Below, in pieces: positions 13,102 through 28,342 of a DNA stretch of 64,000 nucleotides. The position numbers and the translations under genes are program-made. The stretch lies in the NCBI GenBank assembly GCA_949825025.1, contig OX463783.1, positions 10,327,628-10,391,627 of the forward strand, read 5' to 3'. Origin of the DNA: Siphlonurus alternatus. Lineage: Eukaryota > Arthropoda > Insecta > Ephemeroptera > Siphlonuridae. The notes below the pieces were generated by a model. It made no database searches and had not been told where the DNA came from. It saw only the letters and a list, made by a program, of their open reading frames with translations. Positions within the stretch are counted from its first letter, which is position 1. The number at the start of each line of letters is the position of its first letter.

Positions 13102-13147
<46 letters not shown>
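13102..13147. repeat. (CT)n microsatellite, about 45 bp
   Basis: Uninterrupted CT dinucleotides, the second-shortest of the six GA/CT arrays here. Confidence 0.97.
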
Positions 13148-13149
<2 letters not shown>

Positions 13150-13488
13150 GTCATGGAAACAATTGAAAAACTGTTACGCGTCAAAAATTATACTACAAAC
13201 TTTTAATTGAGTGTTTTTAACAGCTATTGTATATAAATGTAATATAAAACTTCCATAGCTGTCAAAGCGGTAATCAAAAAAAGATAAATGAACACAAAAT
13301 TGCTATAATTTCAATTTTAACAATTTGAATAAAGTTTCGCGATGACACAATAATGTAGTACGTAGGTGTTAATGACTTTTTAATGACACTTGCTAAAAAA
13401 ATATCCAATTTATAGTTAAATCCATGTTCACACTAATACTGTATACACAGTAAAAAATAGTTGTCATGTATTTTTTAATCGTGGTACA

Positions 13489-13608
13489 CTCGTCACCTTG
13501 GAAAATTTCCCTTCGCAGCCTTGTTAATCACCATGCCTTTTGTGTTATTCTTACGGGGCATGGTGATTAACAAGGCTGCAAAAAGGAAATTTTATGAGAC
13601 GATGACTG
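13489..13608. mobile_element. Foldback element, GTCGTCGCC family
   Basis: The left arm CGTCACCTTGGAAAATTTCC, then 'ttcgcagccttgttaatcaccatgcc', pairs with 'ggcatggtgattaacaaggctgcaaaaaggaaatttta...gacgatgac' on the right. The loop holds 'tgtgttattcttac'. It is about 120 bp and almost wholly palindromic, with no coding sequence. Close relatives are at 29398-29554 and 55954-56068. Confidence 0.88.
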
Positions 13609-13609
13609 A

Positions 13610-15145
13610 TGTACATAATAATTATTGTAGAAATTCCAGAAATTCTGAGAGTTTCGACTATTCTTTCTCATCAGACTGAAAATAATTTTCTGAATTTGGT
13701 GTTATGGTTCTTATTAAAATTCATGATTTTATTCATAAAAAATGTGTAAAATTTTGAATTTTGGGGATGATTTTGTGGCTCAAATATTTTAACCTTTATA
13801 AAATATTTTGTTAAATGTCCAGTTTTCAGATGGTTCCTTTTATAAAGCGTATAAAAATAATCATTCCCTATAATGTTTGAGTGTCAACTCTTTACAGGAA
13901 TATGACGTCATGCACTGAAATTTGCACCATCATGATTTTAAGATTGTCATATGCTTAGAAAGTTTAAAGAAATTACAATACATGAAATCTCTAGTTTCAA
14001 AACCGGCAATTTGCATTTTCAGTAAGAGTCATTTTCATGGTAATTTTCATGGTAGATTAATTATCTTAGTTTTTATTGAAACTGCAATTTTTCGGTTTTG
14101 AAACAGGCAATTCACGCATAATTCGTATTTTTCTAGCAACATTTGAAAAATGATAATTTCAATATTATTTTGTATAATTTAGGATTGTATAATTTGAAAC
14201 TGAGTTAAATTTATGAAGGCAGAATGTGATTCATAAATGTATTTCGTGTCCTCATGCAATATATAAATGCGTCTTCTCACAATATGCAAAAGTATATTAA
14301 AGTATAAATTATCTTAAATATCACGAGGACCTTTTATGCAAATATTGACCTTATGATACACGTACATGGAGTCTATATTCGCATGAACAACTCGTAATTA
14401 ATACGCTACTAAAATGAGTTGATGTAATGCATCAGAATATTATGTTATTTTTACTTTTTTTATAACTGTGTATATAATAAACCATGAAATGAGTGAGTTA
14501 TTTGATACATTAAACAATTTGACAAGCATCAATGTGGGTTATGAAAACATGGACTGAATTAATTATTGAACAAAGGATATTTGATATTACATCAAAGTTA
14601 ATATTTGTTAATGTTAAAATACTCATTGTTTATTTTATATGTATAAAACTATAAATGTTTGCTGTGTTTAATTATATACCTATATAATATACCTGACTGA
14701 ATTCTAAATAAAATGATAAATTGTTTGTATTTGTGTTGTGAAATTATTCTTGATTTATTCTCTTCAGAAAAGGTAGTCGAAAGAATAAAAATTAAAAAAA
14801 AAAAAAAAAAAAACATAACATAACATAACCCGTAAAGTCAAAAGTATAAAAGACCAAAATCTTTCCATTTTCTCCAATTTCTATTCTGCTGGTTTATGTT
14901 TAGGAATTTAATATCTTACATTTAATGCATGAGCTATATATTATTATTTTAATAAGGCATGATCGATGTTCATTTTTAATTTTTAATATTAGTTCAAGCT
15001 TTTGAAACAAATAAAGTACTAAATTTAATATAATTATTATTTGATTATATATTATATATTTAATGTTTTTACGTTTCTTTACTTAAAAGTCATACGACAA
15101 CTGCAGTTTTATAAATGGGCGTTTTATGGTAAACGCACGTCATAA
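13610..15145. other. AT-rich stretch, nothing recognised
   Basis: Holds a poly(A) run near 14794-14812 followed by three CATAA-like repeats. A TGACGTCA lies at 13903-13910. Imperfect inverted pieces near 13990-14110 ('ttcaaaaccggcaatttgcattttcag' against 'ctgcaatttttcggttttgaaac') may be a degraded foldback. No gene is seen. Confidence 0.45.
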
Positions 15146-15147
15146 AT

Positions 15148-15268
15148 GGGTGCGATTCACGAAGCAGTTAGCCAGGTTTCTAACTACGTTTAGCTTAACC
15201 ATGCACGTTTAAGTGGTTAAGCTAAACGTGGCTAGAAACCTGGCTAACTGCTTCGTGAATCGCACCTA
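15148..15268. mobile_element. Palindromic foldback, GCGATTCACGAAGC family
   Basis: GGTGCGATTCACGAAGCAGT, then 'tagccaggtttctaac(t)acgtttagcttaacca', reads into its own complement ending 'ctaactgcttcgtgaatcgcacc'. The arms are about 50 bp with one or two mismatches and a loop of about 10-15 bp. At about 120 bp it is one hairpin with no unpaired cargo. Sister copies are at 43509-43628 and, interrupted, at 55439-55777 and 42812-43380. Confidence 0.93.
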
Positions 15269-15790
15269 CTATTTAAATAGCCTAATATGTATTGTTGTAT
15301 TGTTTCTATATTACAATGTGTATATATAATAACAATACATATAATATAATAAAATTACAATAAACCATTATGAATACACCATTATTCAATGATAATTGAC
15401 AGAGTTAATTATTCATAATTTTGATACAGAATAAATACTGTTTAATTAATTGTTATACTGTATAATATACTGTTATATCATGCTGGTCAAATACAAGAGA
15501 AATAAATAAATAGCCTCAAATGTGTTTAGTTATGTTTATATAAAGCTAATATATAGTTTTTCAAGCATTCATTGTAATTTATAGTAATAGTAATTTATAA
15601 TTCATAGTAAAACATTCTTATTCATAATGAGATGTATTCAGTGAAGATGTATTTTTAGTAATAAGATGCCTGAAGATATTTTGTCGAGTGTTATTTTGTA
15701 GTATTATTACTTTTATTTAGTTTTAGAAGGAGGGTGCTGTTCTTGATTCTTTTCTGTTTTGTATATTTAGTGTCTTTTTGTAATTCTTAT

Positions 15791-15857
15791 ATAAAAATGA
15801 CGTAACCCATGTTGTACTTTTATAACCAGTGGTTAAATAAATGAATTGAATTGAATT
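15791..15857 (+). mobile_element. LINE-like 3' end with (TGAAT)-type tail
   Basis: The block ATGACGTAACCCATGTTGTA, then 'cttttataaccagtggttaaataaatgaattgaattgaattt', is repeated in reverse complement at 39462-39530. A shared 3' segment ending in short tandem GAATT units is typical of non-LTR retrotransposons whose tails are microsatellite-like rather than poly(A). The sequence from about 15600 to 15790 may be the rest of the 3' UTR but is not shared with the second copy. No reverse transcriptase frame is visible. Confidence 0.6.
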
Positions 15858-15859
15858 TA

Positions 15860-16165
15860 CTTATTTGTAGAAAATATATTAATTATTTGATTTTTGTATC
15901 AGTTTATTGGATTTTAAATGTATTATGTTCACTGGGTTTAGTTTATATAGGACTTTTTAAAAATAAAGTCCTTTATTATTATTTAATACCTTTGATGAAA
16001 TTTTAATTGGGAGTTCAATATAAAATAAAATGTTGTACAAAATAAAAAATTGATTTTATTATATTAGTAATATTCTGGGTAATTAATGTTATGTCAAATA
16101 TTTTATAACAAAGAATGTAAATAAAATATTTTCAATAAAAGCTATAAATGAAATTGTTACATAAT
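15860..16165. other. AT-rich stretch, nothing recognised
   Basis: AT-rich, with a short inverted pair around AAGTCCT (15952-15974). No gene or shared repeat is seen. Confidence 0.45.
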
Positions 16166-16167
16166 TA

Positions 16168-16504
16168 TTAAGGATGAATCTCAGTAGGTTGATATCTCGC
16201 AATCGTACCGCCTGAATGTAACAAGACTTGCAGGGGACTTAGAACTCACCATCAATTGGTGGCATACAAATTTTGAAGCGAATCTGTCTTATCAGTTTTG
16301 TGAAAACTGAGGTAGAAGTTTAACATTGGCCTTATGGATAAAAACCGGAAATGGAGCTGTTGTAAGAAAACTGCAAGACTGAATTTGCTCAAACCATAAG
16401 CAATTAAGTTTTAGAACATTCTCGATTTTTTAAAATTTATTTCATTCGATTCGTTTGCAGGGAAATATTCTTTGACTCCAGCAGTAACTGAGATTCATCG
16501 TTAA
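16168..16504 (+). mobile_element. GATGAATCTCAGT-family MITE, complete copy
   Basis: Begins TTAAGGATGAATCTCAGTAG and ends with the complement of TTAACGATGAATCTCAGTTA, giving terminal inverted repeats of about 18 bp bounded by TTAA. The internal order is 'cttgcaggggacttag.actcaccatcaa', 'cagttttgtgaaaactgaggtaga', 'ggagctg..gtaagaaaac', 'caaaccataagcaattaagtttt', 'aatattctttgactcc'. The same order occurs at 34423-35320, 57400-57703 and (minus) 27664-27925. At about 337 bp with no coding capacity, it would be mobilised in trans. Confidence 0.85.
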
Positions 16505-16685
16505 TCATATTATATTACAAATTGTTAAATCAATAAAACATACATAATTTAAACACCCAGCCTATATACGTGGTTACATAGTATATTTATGTATACACAA
16601 ATGTTTTCGCGAACACCATTTTTTGCTATAATTGTTGTTTTATTAGCTTAATATAAAATCAAATTAAAAATGTTGAGAAAAAATT

Positions 16686-16847
16686 ATTATACTTTGAATA
16701 TGACCTCATATATACCAGCATATTAAATATGCTTATATACGCACATGCATAAAAAAGCATTTTTATATAGCCTAAATAATTTTTTTCATATTTTAAAATA
16801 CGAGTATATTTCATATGGTATATATAAGGTCATATTCAAATTATAAC
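16686..16847. mobile_element. Foldback element, about 160 bp, single copy seen
   Basis: The left arm 'actttgaatatgacctcatatataccagcatattaaatat' pairs with the right arm 'atatttcatatggtatatataaggtcatattcaaattataa'. The arms are about 45 bp with several mismatches. The loop is AT-rich and contains 'catgcataaaaaagcattttta'. No second copy was found. Confidence 0.7.
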
Positions 16848-16849
16848 AA

Positions 16850-17480
16850 ATATATTTGAGACATATATGTCTCATAAAATTTCTAATTTGATTTTAAGAG
16901 CTAATAAAATAACAATAGCAAAGAAAAAAAAAATTAGCGAAAACCTTTGTGCATATTATATACACGCAAGTATGTGCAGTATATTGTTTATTGCAAGTAT
17001 TTTATCGAAGAAACAATTTTGTTTGTTTGTTATACATTTTAACATAGTTATTAATTTTATTTATTAATTTATAAAAAAATATTTTAGCTACATTTTTTAA
17101 AAAAAAATCATTTATATTATAATTATCAGAAAATGACTAACATTGAAATAAATTTGACAATTTGTAGAATTAACATATACAAATGAAATTAATAATTATT
17201 GAATACATTTTATCAAAGGTATTAAAATACGTAAATTCATATATTTGCTTGAAAAACTGTATATTAATTAGCTTTTTTACATTTATAAGTAAACAGTTGG
17301 GTATAATTAATTATTTCTATGCTATTTGATCAGCATGAGAACAGTATTTATCTTTTCACGAATTCTGTTCTCGTCTACAAACAAAAATTTTAATTTTACG
17401 AACTAGGAAAACAAAATATAAGAAGTGTGTAGACTATAAATATTAAAAAAAATATACAACTTTTAATCTGAAAGTAGCTC
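16850..17480. other. AT-rich stretch, nothing recognised
   Basis: Short frames (60-66 codons) are low-complexity and unrecognised. No repeat shared elsewhere was found. Confidence 0.45.
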
Positions 17481-17489
17481 AGATTTGAA

Positions 17490-17800
17490 TTTATAAACTG
17501 TTGTGGATTGACCGGTTTTTTACTGATTACCAAAGTCAAGCAAAGCCAATCGAGCGTGTTTAGTATTTGGATGAGTGGCTTCAACAAAAATCATGTTTCT
17601 CTCCGTTAGGAGTACACCGTTACACTTTTACATTATTCACCTGGATTTGGATCATTGCATTTTCATTGAGAAAAGCTGTAGTGTCCATTCTGACTTAAGT
17701 TTCCACGTTTCCCTCAGTCACAGGTAAATGTCGGGATGGATTGCAAAATCGTACGTACATGGCTGACTTTGTTCAGGAAAACTCCTAAATTAAGATTTCA
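17490..17800 (+). mobile_element. SINE with 5S rRNA-derived head
   Basis: Residues 17501-17580 read as a diverged 5S rRNA: GTTGTGGATTGACCGGTTTT, then 'gattaccaaagtcaagcaaagccaatcgagcgtg', then TTTAGTATTTGGATGAGTGG. These correspond to the conserved GGTTCTCG...GATCACCGA...TTAAGCA...GAGCG and box C TTAGTACTTGGATGGGTGAC regions. The shared SINE body follows at 17680-17745 ('gtgtccattctgacttaagtttccacgtttccctcagtcacaggtaaatgtcgggatggattgc'). The 5S internal promoter would drive Pol III transcription. It is diverged and probably old. Confidence 0.82.
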
Positions 17801-17979
17801 GAAGTTTCAAACTTTAATTTTTGTAAAATTTGTAGGTAAAAGTATTCACTATAATAGTTTGATAAAAATTATAAAAATGGTTACCCCCAACACCTTAAAA
17901 TTTCATTTTCCTGAGGTAACGGCTAGCGTGAGTATTTTTTTTTTATTGATAGCACACTTGAAATGAAGAAATTTAAAGT

Positions 17980-18340
17980 ATATTGACGTCATAAAGTTAG
18001 TAGCGCCCCTCGCGGAAACTGATGGGAAACAGCTGAACTACGTGCGTCTAGCGAGGCCCATTGTATATATGTTTAACATTGTAAAATCATGTAAATGCTC
18101 TCTCAGCAGCCACAGCATAATTTTACAGAAGTGACAACACCATAATTAGTTGTCAAATACGTTCGGACAAATATAAAAAAATATTTCAACTTCGTAAAAG
18201 ATGTATTTCATATAAAATTTGTTGTTTTTGTGATTCTCCCAATGCTATAGGTATTGCTGTATCCTCGCCAAAATTTCAGCGCTCAGCGCCATCTCTTGGT
18301 CCTTTATGTACTCAATTGCATGGAAATTAGACTACATTTG
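17980..18340. other. Unassigned block, moderately GC-rich
   Basis: Contains TGACGTCA (17984-17991), GTAGCGCCCCTCGCGGAAAC and, at about 18280, CAGCGCTCAGCGCCATCTCT. The look is repeat-like or regulatory, but no second copy was found. No open frame is supported. Confidence 0.3.
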
Positions 18341-18344
18341 TGTC

Positions 18345-19735
18345 AACAGGTACAATACATGACGATTAAAATTCTTTGAACATCATTGAATTTTCCAAGG
18401 TGACAAATGTTCATTTAAGTTTTTTTATATTCAAAGAATTTTCTCATGTAGTAATAGTAATGATACTAATGATAGTAATTTTTTATTTACTTGTCTTGTA
18501 GTAAACTTTTTTTAAACAAAATCATAAGCAAAGCCTATATACTATAGGCTTTGATCACAAAATAATTGGTAAAGTTAAGGTTATTATTTAAAGCAACCAA
18601 CCTTCATATTATATATTCGGTAATTCAATCTGTTAGTAAAAGTTTAACAGAGCGATGGAAACTTTGTATTTTGGAATAGAACATATTCATACGAATAACT
18701 TCCTAACTGTCTGGTCATAAAGTTTTAGCAACAGTTTATAATATGTGTCCAGTTTAGCATGCCCTCAAGTTGTTAGATAGAATTATAGAGATGTGTGGGA
18801 GAAATGTGTACCTGAGCACGCGTGTGCTAAGTTTATAGAGCAGGTAAATTCATTCTAACTATACATGCAGAAATTTATATGATACTTGGAAGTAGACGGA
18901 ATTCTACCCAAGTGGTAATAACACTTTGAAGTCTTTATTTATCCATTTTGAATAAAAAAAAAGTTAAACGATGATGTTTCTTGTGTTATTGAGGATTAAA
19001 AATTCACTCACTTTGATTGAGTAAGAAATTCCATGATATGTTATTTTGAGGGGAAAAAAAGTCAAAAGATGAGGTTTAAATTATGTGTTCAGGATGAGTT
19101 AAAAACGGACTTAAATTTTTTTAGCAAGGAAACGTTTTCTGCATGCTCTTAATTATTCGTAATTCAGCGTTGCAATTTCACACATAGATCAGTAATTCGA
19201 ATCCACTAAACCTTCTTACGCACATTTTTTTATTTTGCTTTTTCTTTTTTTATAATATTAATACTTTTTCTCCTATAGATTTTATACTACACACTATTGA
19301 AAAATATAATTAACTAAAAATAAAACTTGCACATTTATTAAATTATTATGAGATATTATTTAAAAAAAAATTGCAACTGACAACAAGCATTCTATAAAAT
19401 TAATTGCTAGGCTATATATAGAAAGCCAAGACAACTACTCCCAATCCCCTATAATAGCTGATTAAGTTCAAATTTGTTGTTTATTTTGTAAAGTGTTTGG
19501 TTACACAAAAGTTTTTAGTAAAAAGTTTTTGAAGATATTTTTAAAGTCAATAATCCCACGCAAATTGCAGTTCATCGAGTGTTGAACCGTGCAAGAATTA
19601 ACTTTCAAACTTTTTGACAAATTTTCTCTCCTCAGTTTCTTAATTTACATTAACTAATTACTAAAGAAAAAGTCGATAAGTAATTAACACTTTTATTATT
19701 TCGTCGCGAGATTGTTTGACTTTGGAATTTTATCC
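18345..19735. other. AT-rich stretch with two repeat fragments
   Basis: About 19040-19125 looks like an R-family 3' fragment ('gatgaggtttaaattatgtgttcaggatgagttaaaaac'). About 19160-19192 ('gtaattcagcgttgcaatttcacacatagatcagtaat') matches the CCGGAAGT-family element at 24505-24543. A near-palindrome AAGCCTATATACTATAGGCTT lies near 18532. No gene is seen. Confidence 0.45.
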
Positions 19736-19741
19736 TATTAT

Positions 19742-19990
19742 TTGATACGAATCACAATCGGTTTACGTAATCGATTCGTATTCCGAAGTTCATGAGTTCG
19801 ATCCTACGTACAGCTAGACTTTTTTATCTGAAAATTTCTTCATGTTGGAAGCTTTAACACTTACTCGATCATACACTATATAGGAAGCTGATTGTTGGCA
19901 TCTTTCATATCAATTACCGACCAGCTTGACTGAGGTTTCCATGGTTCTCTTAATCACAGGCGATTGCTAAGGTAGATTGCTATAATGTAT
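19742..19990 (+). mobile_element. SINE with tRNA-derived head
   Basis: The head has an anticodon-arm-like segment CGATTCGTA and a good Pol III B box, GAGTTCGATCC (19794-19804; consensus GGTTCGANTCC). The shared body follows: 'ttggcatctttcatatcaattaccgaccagcttgactgaggtttccatggttctcttaatcacaggcgattgctaaggtagattgc'. The 3' end runs into a foldback at 19996. The closest relative by head is 61620-61830. A loop reading TTCGTA(A) suggests a CGT anticodon, hence perhaps tRNA-Thr ancestry; that is inference. Confidence 0.75.
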
Positions 19991-19995
19991 ATTAT

Positions 19996-20110
19996 AGCTC
20001 TGTTCGTAAATACACAATCAGAATCGATTTTTATTGATGAAACCTATGTTTCATGTTCATAAGGTTCATTAATGAAAATTGATTCTGATTGTGTATTTAC
20101 GAACAGAACT
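19996..20110. mobile_element. Foldback element, GTTCGTAAATACAC family
   Basis: CTGTTCGTAAATACACAATC, then 'agaatcgatttttattgatgaa', pairs with 'ttcattaatgaaaattgattctgattgtgtatttacgaacag'. The arms are about 45 bp. The loop 'cctatgtttcatgttcataag' is itself partly palindromic. Related copies: 54306-54432 (degraded) and a one-arm remnant at 26970-26992. Confidence 0.88.
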
Positions 20111-20338
20111 ATTATCATACCATATATATTTACAGAGTTTTGGTACGAACACAAAAAATTATAAGCAAGTCTTGTTTGTATATAAAATCTAATATCACTT
20201 GTGACCATGGCAGTTCAGTTTGTATATTAATTTTTTAAATTTATATTTGTAAAATGTTTTGTCACTTACTTAATGTTTTATCGGAGTAAACCTCCTCTTT
20301 ACATATATATGAAAATTTAATGACAGTTCAAAGCGTAA

Positions 20339-22410
<2,072 letters not shown>

Positions 22411-22414
22411 TTAT

Positions 22415-22692
22415 GATGAAAATTTACGTTTTCAACGCAGCCTTTTACACGTCTAATCTTAATATTATAACGTCTTTTTACCTCAAAAACACGTCTTATT
22501 TTCTCCTCGCTCAATGTGAGAATGAAATGGAGACAATATTTATAACAATTTATGTTTATAATAATATATAATATAATATAATATTATAATTTTGATCCCC
22601 CTCTTTTTCCCTCTAAAATGGTGCTAAAATTGGAGGAAATTATACGTGAAGAGAGCTTAATATCGAATAAAAGATGAAATTTATTTCAATAC
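22415..22692 (-). mobile_element. R-family dispersed repeat, copy with internal AT expansion
   Basis: Carries 'ccttttacacgtctaat', 'cgtctttttacctcaaaaacacgtcttattttctcctcgctcaatgtgagaatgaaatggagacaatat', then after an AT-rich interruption (22535-22595) 'tttttccctctaaaatggtgc', 'gaagagagcttaatatcgaataaaagatgaaatttat'. The interruption replaces the usual 'cataaaatg...tacg' centre. Confidence 0.78.
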
Positions 22693-22735
22693 GGGATCAT
22701 TAATATTATATATGCCTAAAATTATAATATATGTA

Positions 22736-24320
<1,585 letters not shown>

Positions 24321-24324
24321 CACG

Positions 24325-24690
24325 CCGGAAATACCCGGAAGTGCGAGGTTTCTGTCCTTCCTGTTTGCTAAAAATTTTGAATATTAGCATCAGCAAGTTT
24401 TGTAATATTAAGAGTACTGACATAAATATCCTACAGTTAAATTTATATGACATTCCCTCCGGAAGTAGCCGGAAGTGCAAAGTTTCTGTCCTTGTTGTTT
24501 GTATTTCAGCTTTGCAATTTCACATATTTATGTAAGTAATTATTTGTGTATTGTAAAATCCTCTGCAAAAATTTAATGCTTAATTATAAACAGAAGAGCT
24601 GAAAACTTCATACTTCCGGCTACTTCCGGAAGGAATATAAAATTAATTTGACTGTAATATTTATACAAGATCAGAAATTACTAACTTCCG
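24325..24690. mobile_element. CCGGAAGT-family element with internal duplication
   Basis: Two direct blocks, CCCGGAAGTGCGAGGTTTCT, then 'gtccttcctgtttg' (24335-24367), and 'cctccggaagtagccggaagtgcaaagtttctgtccttgttgtttg' (24455-24502), are followed by the inverted 'cttcatacttccggctacttccggaagg' (24609-24636) and 'acttccgg' (24683). Related pieces are at 8530-8628, 8968-9035 and 19160-19192. A 64-codon frame over the first part is not conserved between copies. Confidence 0.6.
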
Positions 24691-24699
24691 GTGAGGAAA

Positions 24700-25655
24700 C
24701 AAACTAAATTTAAGTGTAGAAGATCAACACACAGAATGTAAAAACTTAATCTTTGTCCCTCAAACAGCTGAAACTTTCCAACGTTAACTTTTCATTCGAG
24801 CAGAAGCAAAAAACTTGGAAATAAAAAACAGCACTTGTGAAAAATATCCAACATTTCAGTAATGTTTTTGTTATTTGAGTTCATTACTTACACAAAGTGC
24901 ATCGTGTATTATAATGAAATTATGAGGAAATATGTCAGTAAAAGCTTGTTTAAGTGTAGAAATTTCATTCATTATTATTTATTATCCACAACATTCTTCA
25001 TTATGATCATTTCTTAAACTCTTTACAATTTTTATGGTATGCAATATCATTGAGAGGATTACATAATATGAAAAAGTAATAATTTATCCATAATATTACA
25101 AAAGTTAATTTTTGCAAATGCAAATTTAATGTATTTTATAAGAAATAAAAAAATTACAATTATAATTACATATATTTTCAGATCTATAAAGAAATCGAGT
25201 AGAAAATCAAAATTTTCAACTCATTTCCATAAAAATGAAACCCTTTTAGTACATTTTAATACACGGTTGATGATTGCAAGAAAAATTTGTTATCTTTACG
25301 ATATTTTAGATGACATTTTGTATATTAAAAGATAAAAATAATTAATAATAAATTGCATTTCATTCACGATAATATTTAAAATTATTTTAATTTTTTCTGC
25401 CACATTTTTACTTTCTGACTCAAATATATCTTCACTCTGTAAATTACGTCATTACGGAAGGTGTAATGTCTTCATATTATAAAACAATCTTGGAAAGTGG
25501 CTTCCTTGACCAGCTCTGTCGGTCTACACATTGTTCACAGTACAGTTAACTGCAAAATATACGGACATTTCGACTTGACTATTATAGTGCCATGAAATTT
25601 GATGGTGCTGTACTTTTTAGACAGCTTGTTTCTATAGTGGCTCCCACTAAGCTAA
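24700..25655. other. AT-rich stretch, nothing recognised
   Basis: A 68-codon frame at 25129 has no recognisable motif. The 25490-25655 segment is less AT-rich and contains 'gtgccatgaaatttgatggtgctgtac', unassigned. Confidence 0.4.
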
Positions 25656-25664
25656 TATACTATA

Positions 25665-25965
25665 GTTACGTGAAAGTCTGGCCCAATGAAATGACAGGTT
25701 CTCGCTAGATCACCGAAGTCAAGTAACTCCAACCGTGGTTTGTGATTTGATGGGTGACCATTTTCAACATGAATCACCCAGAGGTAAATCGTTGCACTTT
25801 TCAAGGATGTGGTTTTCCTGGCTTTCGACCTTTGCACTTTCAGTTTCTTAACAATTTAAGATGCAGCGTCCATTATAAATTTAGTTTCCACATTTCTCTG
25901 AGTCACATGTAAATGCCAGAATAGCCTACAAGGTGATGGCCACCTCTTTTTTTTATATGGTAAAA
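25665..25965 (+). mobile_element. SINE with 5S rRNA-derived head
   Basis: The 5S-like part is 25672-25760: 'ggcccaatgaaatgacaggttctcg', CTAGATCACCGAAGTCAAGT, 'aactccaaccgtggtttgtgatttgatgggtgacc'. GGTTCTCG and GATGGGTGACC are exact 5S motifs. Spacer sequence then leads to the shared body at 25862-25925 ('gcgtccat...tttagtttccacatttctctgagtcacatgtaaatgccagaatag'). The minus-strand 61-codon frame across the head is antisense to it and not a gene. Confidence 0.85.
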
Positions 25966-25969
25966 CGTA

Positions 25970-27385
25970 TTATTTAAGTTTGTTAGGGGCTTACATGGTT
26001 CAGGAAAGTAAAGTTAGTGAGCAATTAGAAAGTAGATGTGCCCAATTGTAAACTAATTAAAAAAGTTACTGAATTTAATTTTTTGTGCATTTTTATGGAC
26101 ATTCTTTTACATCAATGACTAAATTAATTTACAATTTACAATAATTATATTAAACATGAACAATTTGAAACAAAAAGGAAAATATTTCATTTTAATTTGA
26201 TATTTTTTTAAACATAGAACCTAAATTATAAATATCCCGACATGATGTAATTATTTCCTCATTTCATTTCACAAAGATATTCAGTGGAGCATATACTACT
26301 TTTTGTGACGTAATGATACGGAATTATATTCAGTTTCTATGTCATAAGTGGTACAAAGGAAATTTATAAAAATACAGAATATATAATTACATAATAACGA
26401 GAAATACCTATATATTTTTAAATTGAGATTTATTTTACGAACCTTTCTGTATAAAATAATCTTGTAAAAATAATTAAATTATATTGAAAGCAAAATAATA
26501 TCTCCATACCGGCTGTACCTTTTCTTAAAAGATTTAATTCTCCAATTTAAATCACTATAATATAAATTAAACGTATTTAATTTAAAAGCAGTTTCACTTT
26601 TTTTTTTGAAATATTTAAATAAAATTTTGCCAGGTTTTCGTAAAACAAAACGAAAAGTCCCAACGGCAAAGTTTAATCGAGTTTTTCCTGAAAGCTTTTT
26701 GAATTTTTCATCTGAATACAAATTTCACTTTTCAACATTAAAAATGCAAAAGGTTTGATATTCAGTGTACTTAAAAAGAAGAATATAAATTATTCATAAT
26801 TTGATTCATATCCGCACTCGTTCTTTATTTTTTAATATAGACAGTTTTAATATGATAACATATACATATACTATATACATAATATAGTGTTATTTTGTAT
26901 GCCATGGGTGAAATAAATAAATATATTATGTACTATGTATAATAGAAATGATTAATATAAAATTTCTGATAGTGTATTTACGAACAGACCTAATATTATA
27001 AGAAATAAACACTAATAATTTCTATATATTGTTTACATTTAATTTAATTTTGCTAATCGTTTTTTACTTTTAAAAAAAAATTATAGCTATGTAATAAAAA
27101 GTTCTGGAAAGTAGCAAATCCAGGTTAATCTTTTTAAAATTTGATGGTATAAAATTATTTAATTTAAATATACATGCTTTATGTAAATTTTGTAAAACTC
27201 CGTAAAGAAGTTCTGAAAATCTTGGTCAAATTTCTGCATGACCATGTGATCCGGAGATGTCTCTGCTCTGTGTATAATTTTCTTGCATATTTTTTATTGC
27301 TACATATTATAACAAAATTATAAATGTACGGAAAAGGTCATTTTCTATAGTAAAATTTCATATGAAAATATCGAAGATTTCTTAC
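25970..27385. other. AT-rich stretch, one foldback remnant
   Basis: 26970-26992 ('gtgtatttacgaacagacc') is a single arm of the GTTCGTAAATACAC foldback. 'ccatgggtgaaataaataaat' near 26902 resembles the LINE tail at 35265. A minus-strand frame at 26479-26721 (80 codons) has no recognised domain. Confidence 0.45.
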
Positions 27386-27386
27386 A

Positions 27387-27390
<4 letters not shown>

Positions 27391-27429
<39 letters not shown>
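27391..27429. repeat. (GA)n microsatellite, about 39 bp
   Basis: Uninterrupted GA dinucleotides. A poly(A) run (about 27511-27529) lies downstream. Confidence 0.97.
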
Positions 27430-27430
<1 letters not shown>

Positions 27431-27663
27431 TAAAACAAAGACGTTCAAATTTATCCTCATCTTACGGATATTGTTTTGGCAATATCTCAAGTTACATCAT
27501 TAAGCAGATTAAAAAAAAAAAAAAAAAAAATCAATATCGTCTGACACACAAGAACGGAAAATATTTGCTAATAATAACGAAATATTTTATCTTCATTGAA
27601 ATAGTGTATAATATAAAACTAAATATTTGTAACATAAAAGTTTGCTTTAAAAAGAATACAACA

Positions 27664-27925
27664 TTATCGATTAATCTCAGTTACTTCAGAGTCAAAATAT
27701 TCCTGTAAAAAGGATCTGAAAGAAAGAAATTTTGAAAATTCAAAAATGTTCAAAAATTTAATCACTTATGGTTTAAACAACTTTAAGGGGGTCGTTTTCT
27801 CACAACTTTCCGTATTTTTCCATAAGACTCTATTATATGTTAAATATCTACCCTACAAAAATGATCAGACAGATCCACTTATATCAATTTTATGCCAGGT
27901 ATTGATGTCGATTATGATATCATAA
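27664..27925 (-). mobile_element. GATGAATCTCAGT-family MITE, truncated copy
   Basis: In reverse complement it matches the 16168-16504 element: 'cgattaatctcagttacttcagagtcaaaatattcctg', then 'aatcacttatggtttaa', 'gttttctcacaactttccg', 'tttttgtagggtaga' (complement) and 'gatcagacagatcc'. The outer 70-80 bp at the right-hand end is missing or too diverged. Confidence 0.7.
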
Positions 27926-27929
27926 AACT

Positions 27930-28340
27930 GAAGAAAATTTTACTTGCCATTTTTTTTTTAAATATATCAACATTTTTTTGTATTATTCCACGTTGATATC
28001 TCTGAAAATACGAAAGCGAAGAAATAATTAATTAATTTAACAAACAGGAAAGTGAAGCCTTATTAATATTACGAAGTTAATGTTTCCTCCTTACAATATT
28101 AAGAAATATAATATTATCATTGTTTTTAATTTCTATGGCTGCAAACAATTATTTTATTCTAATTAAATTCATAGCAATTAAAATTTTCCTCAATCAACTT
28201 GATAGTAAACATCGTGACAAATAAATATGCTGTAAATTTGCAATTAAAATTTAAAATATTTGATAGGAAATTCTTAAAATGAACTTAAATGAAGTGCTAA
28301 AAAAAAATTGAAGTAAATAGTAAAACAGTAAAATTGAATG
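27930..28340. other. AT-rich stretch, nothing recognised
   Basis: No gene or shared repeat is seen. Confidence 0.45.
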
Positions 28341-28342
28341 AT

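Noticed and set aside
19742..19820. A functional tRNA gene
   Set aside because: A B box is present, but I cannot build a convincing acceptor stem or full cloverleaf, and SINE body sequence follows directly.
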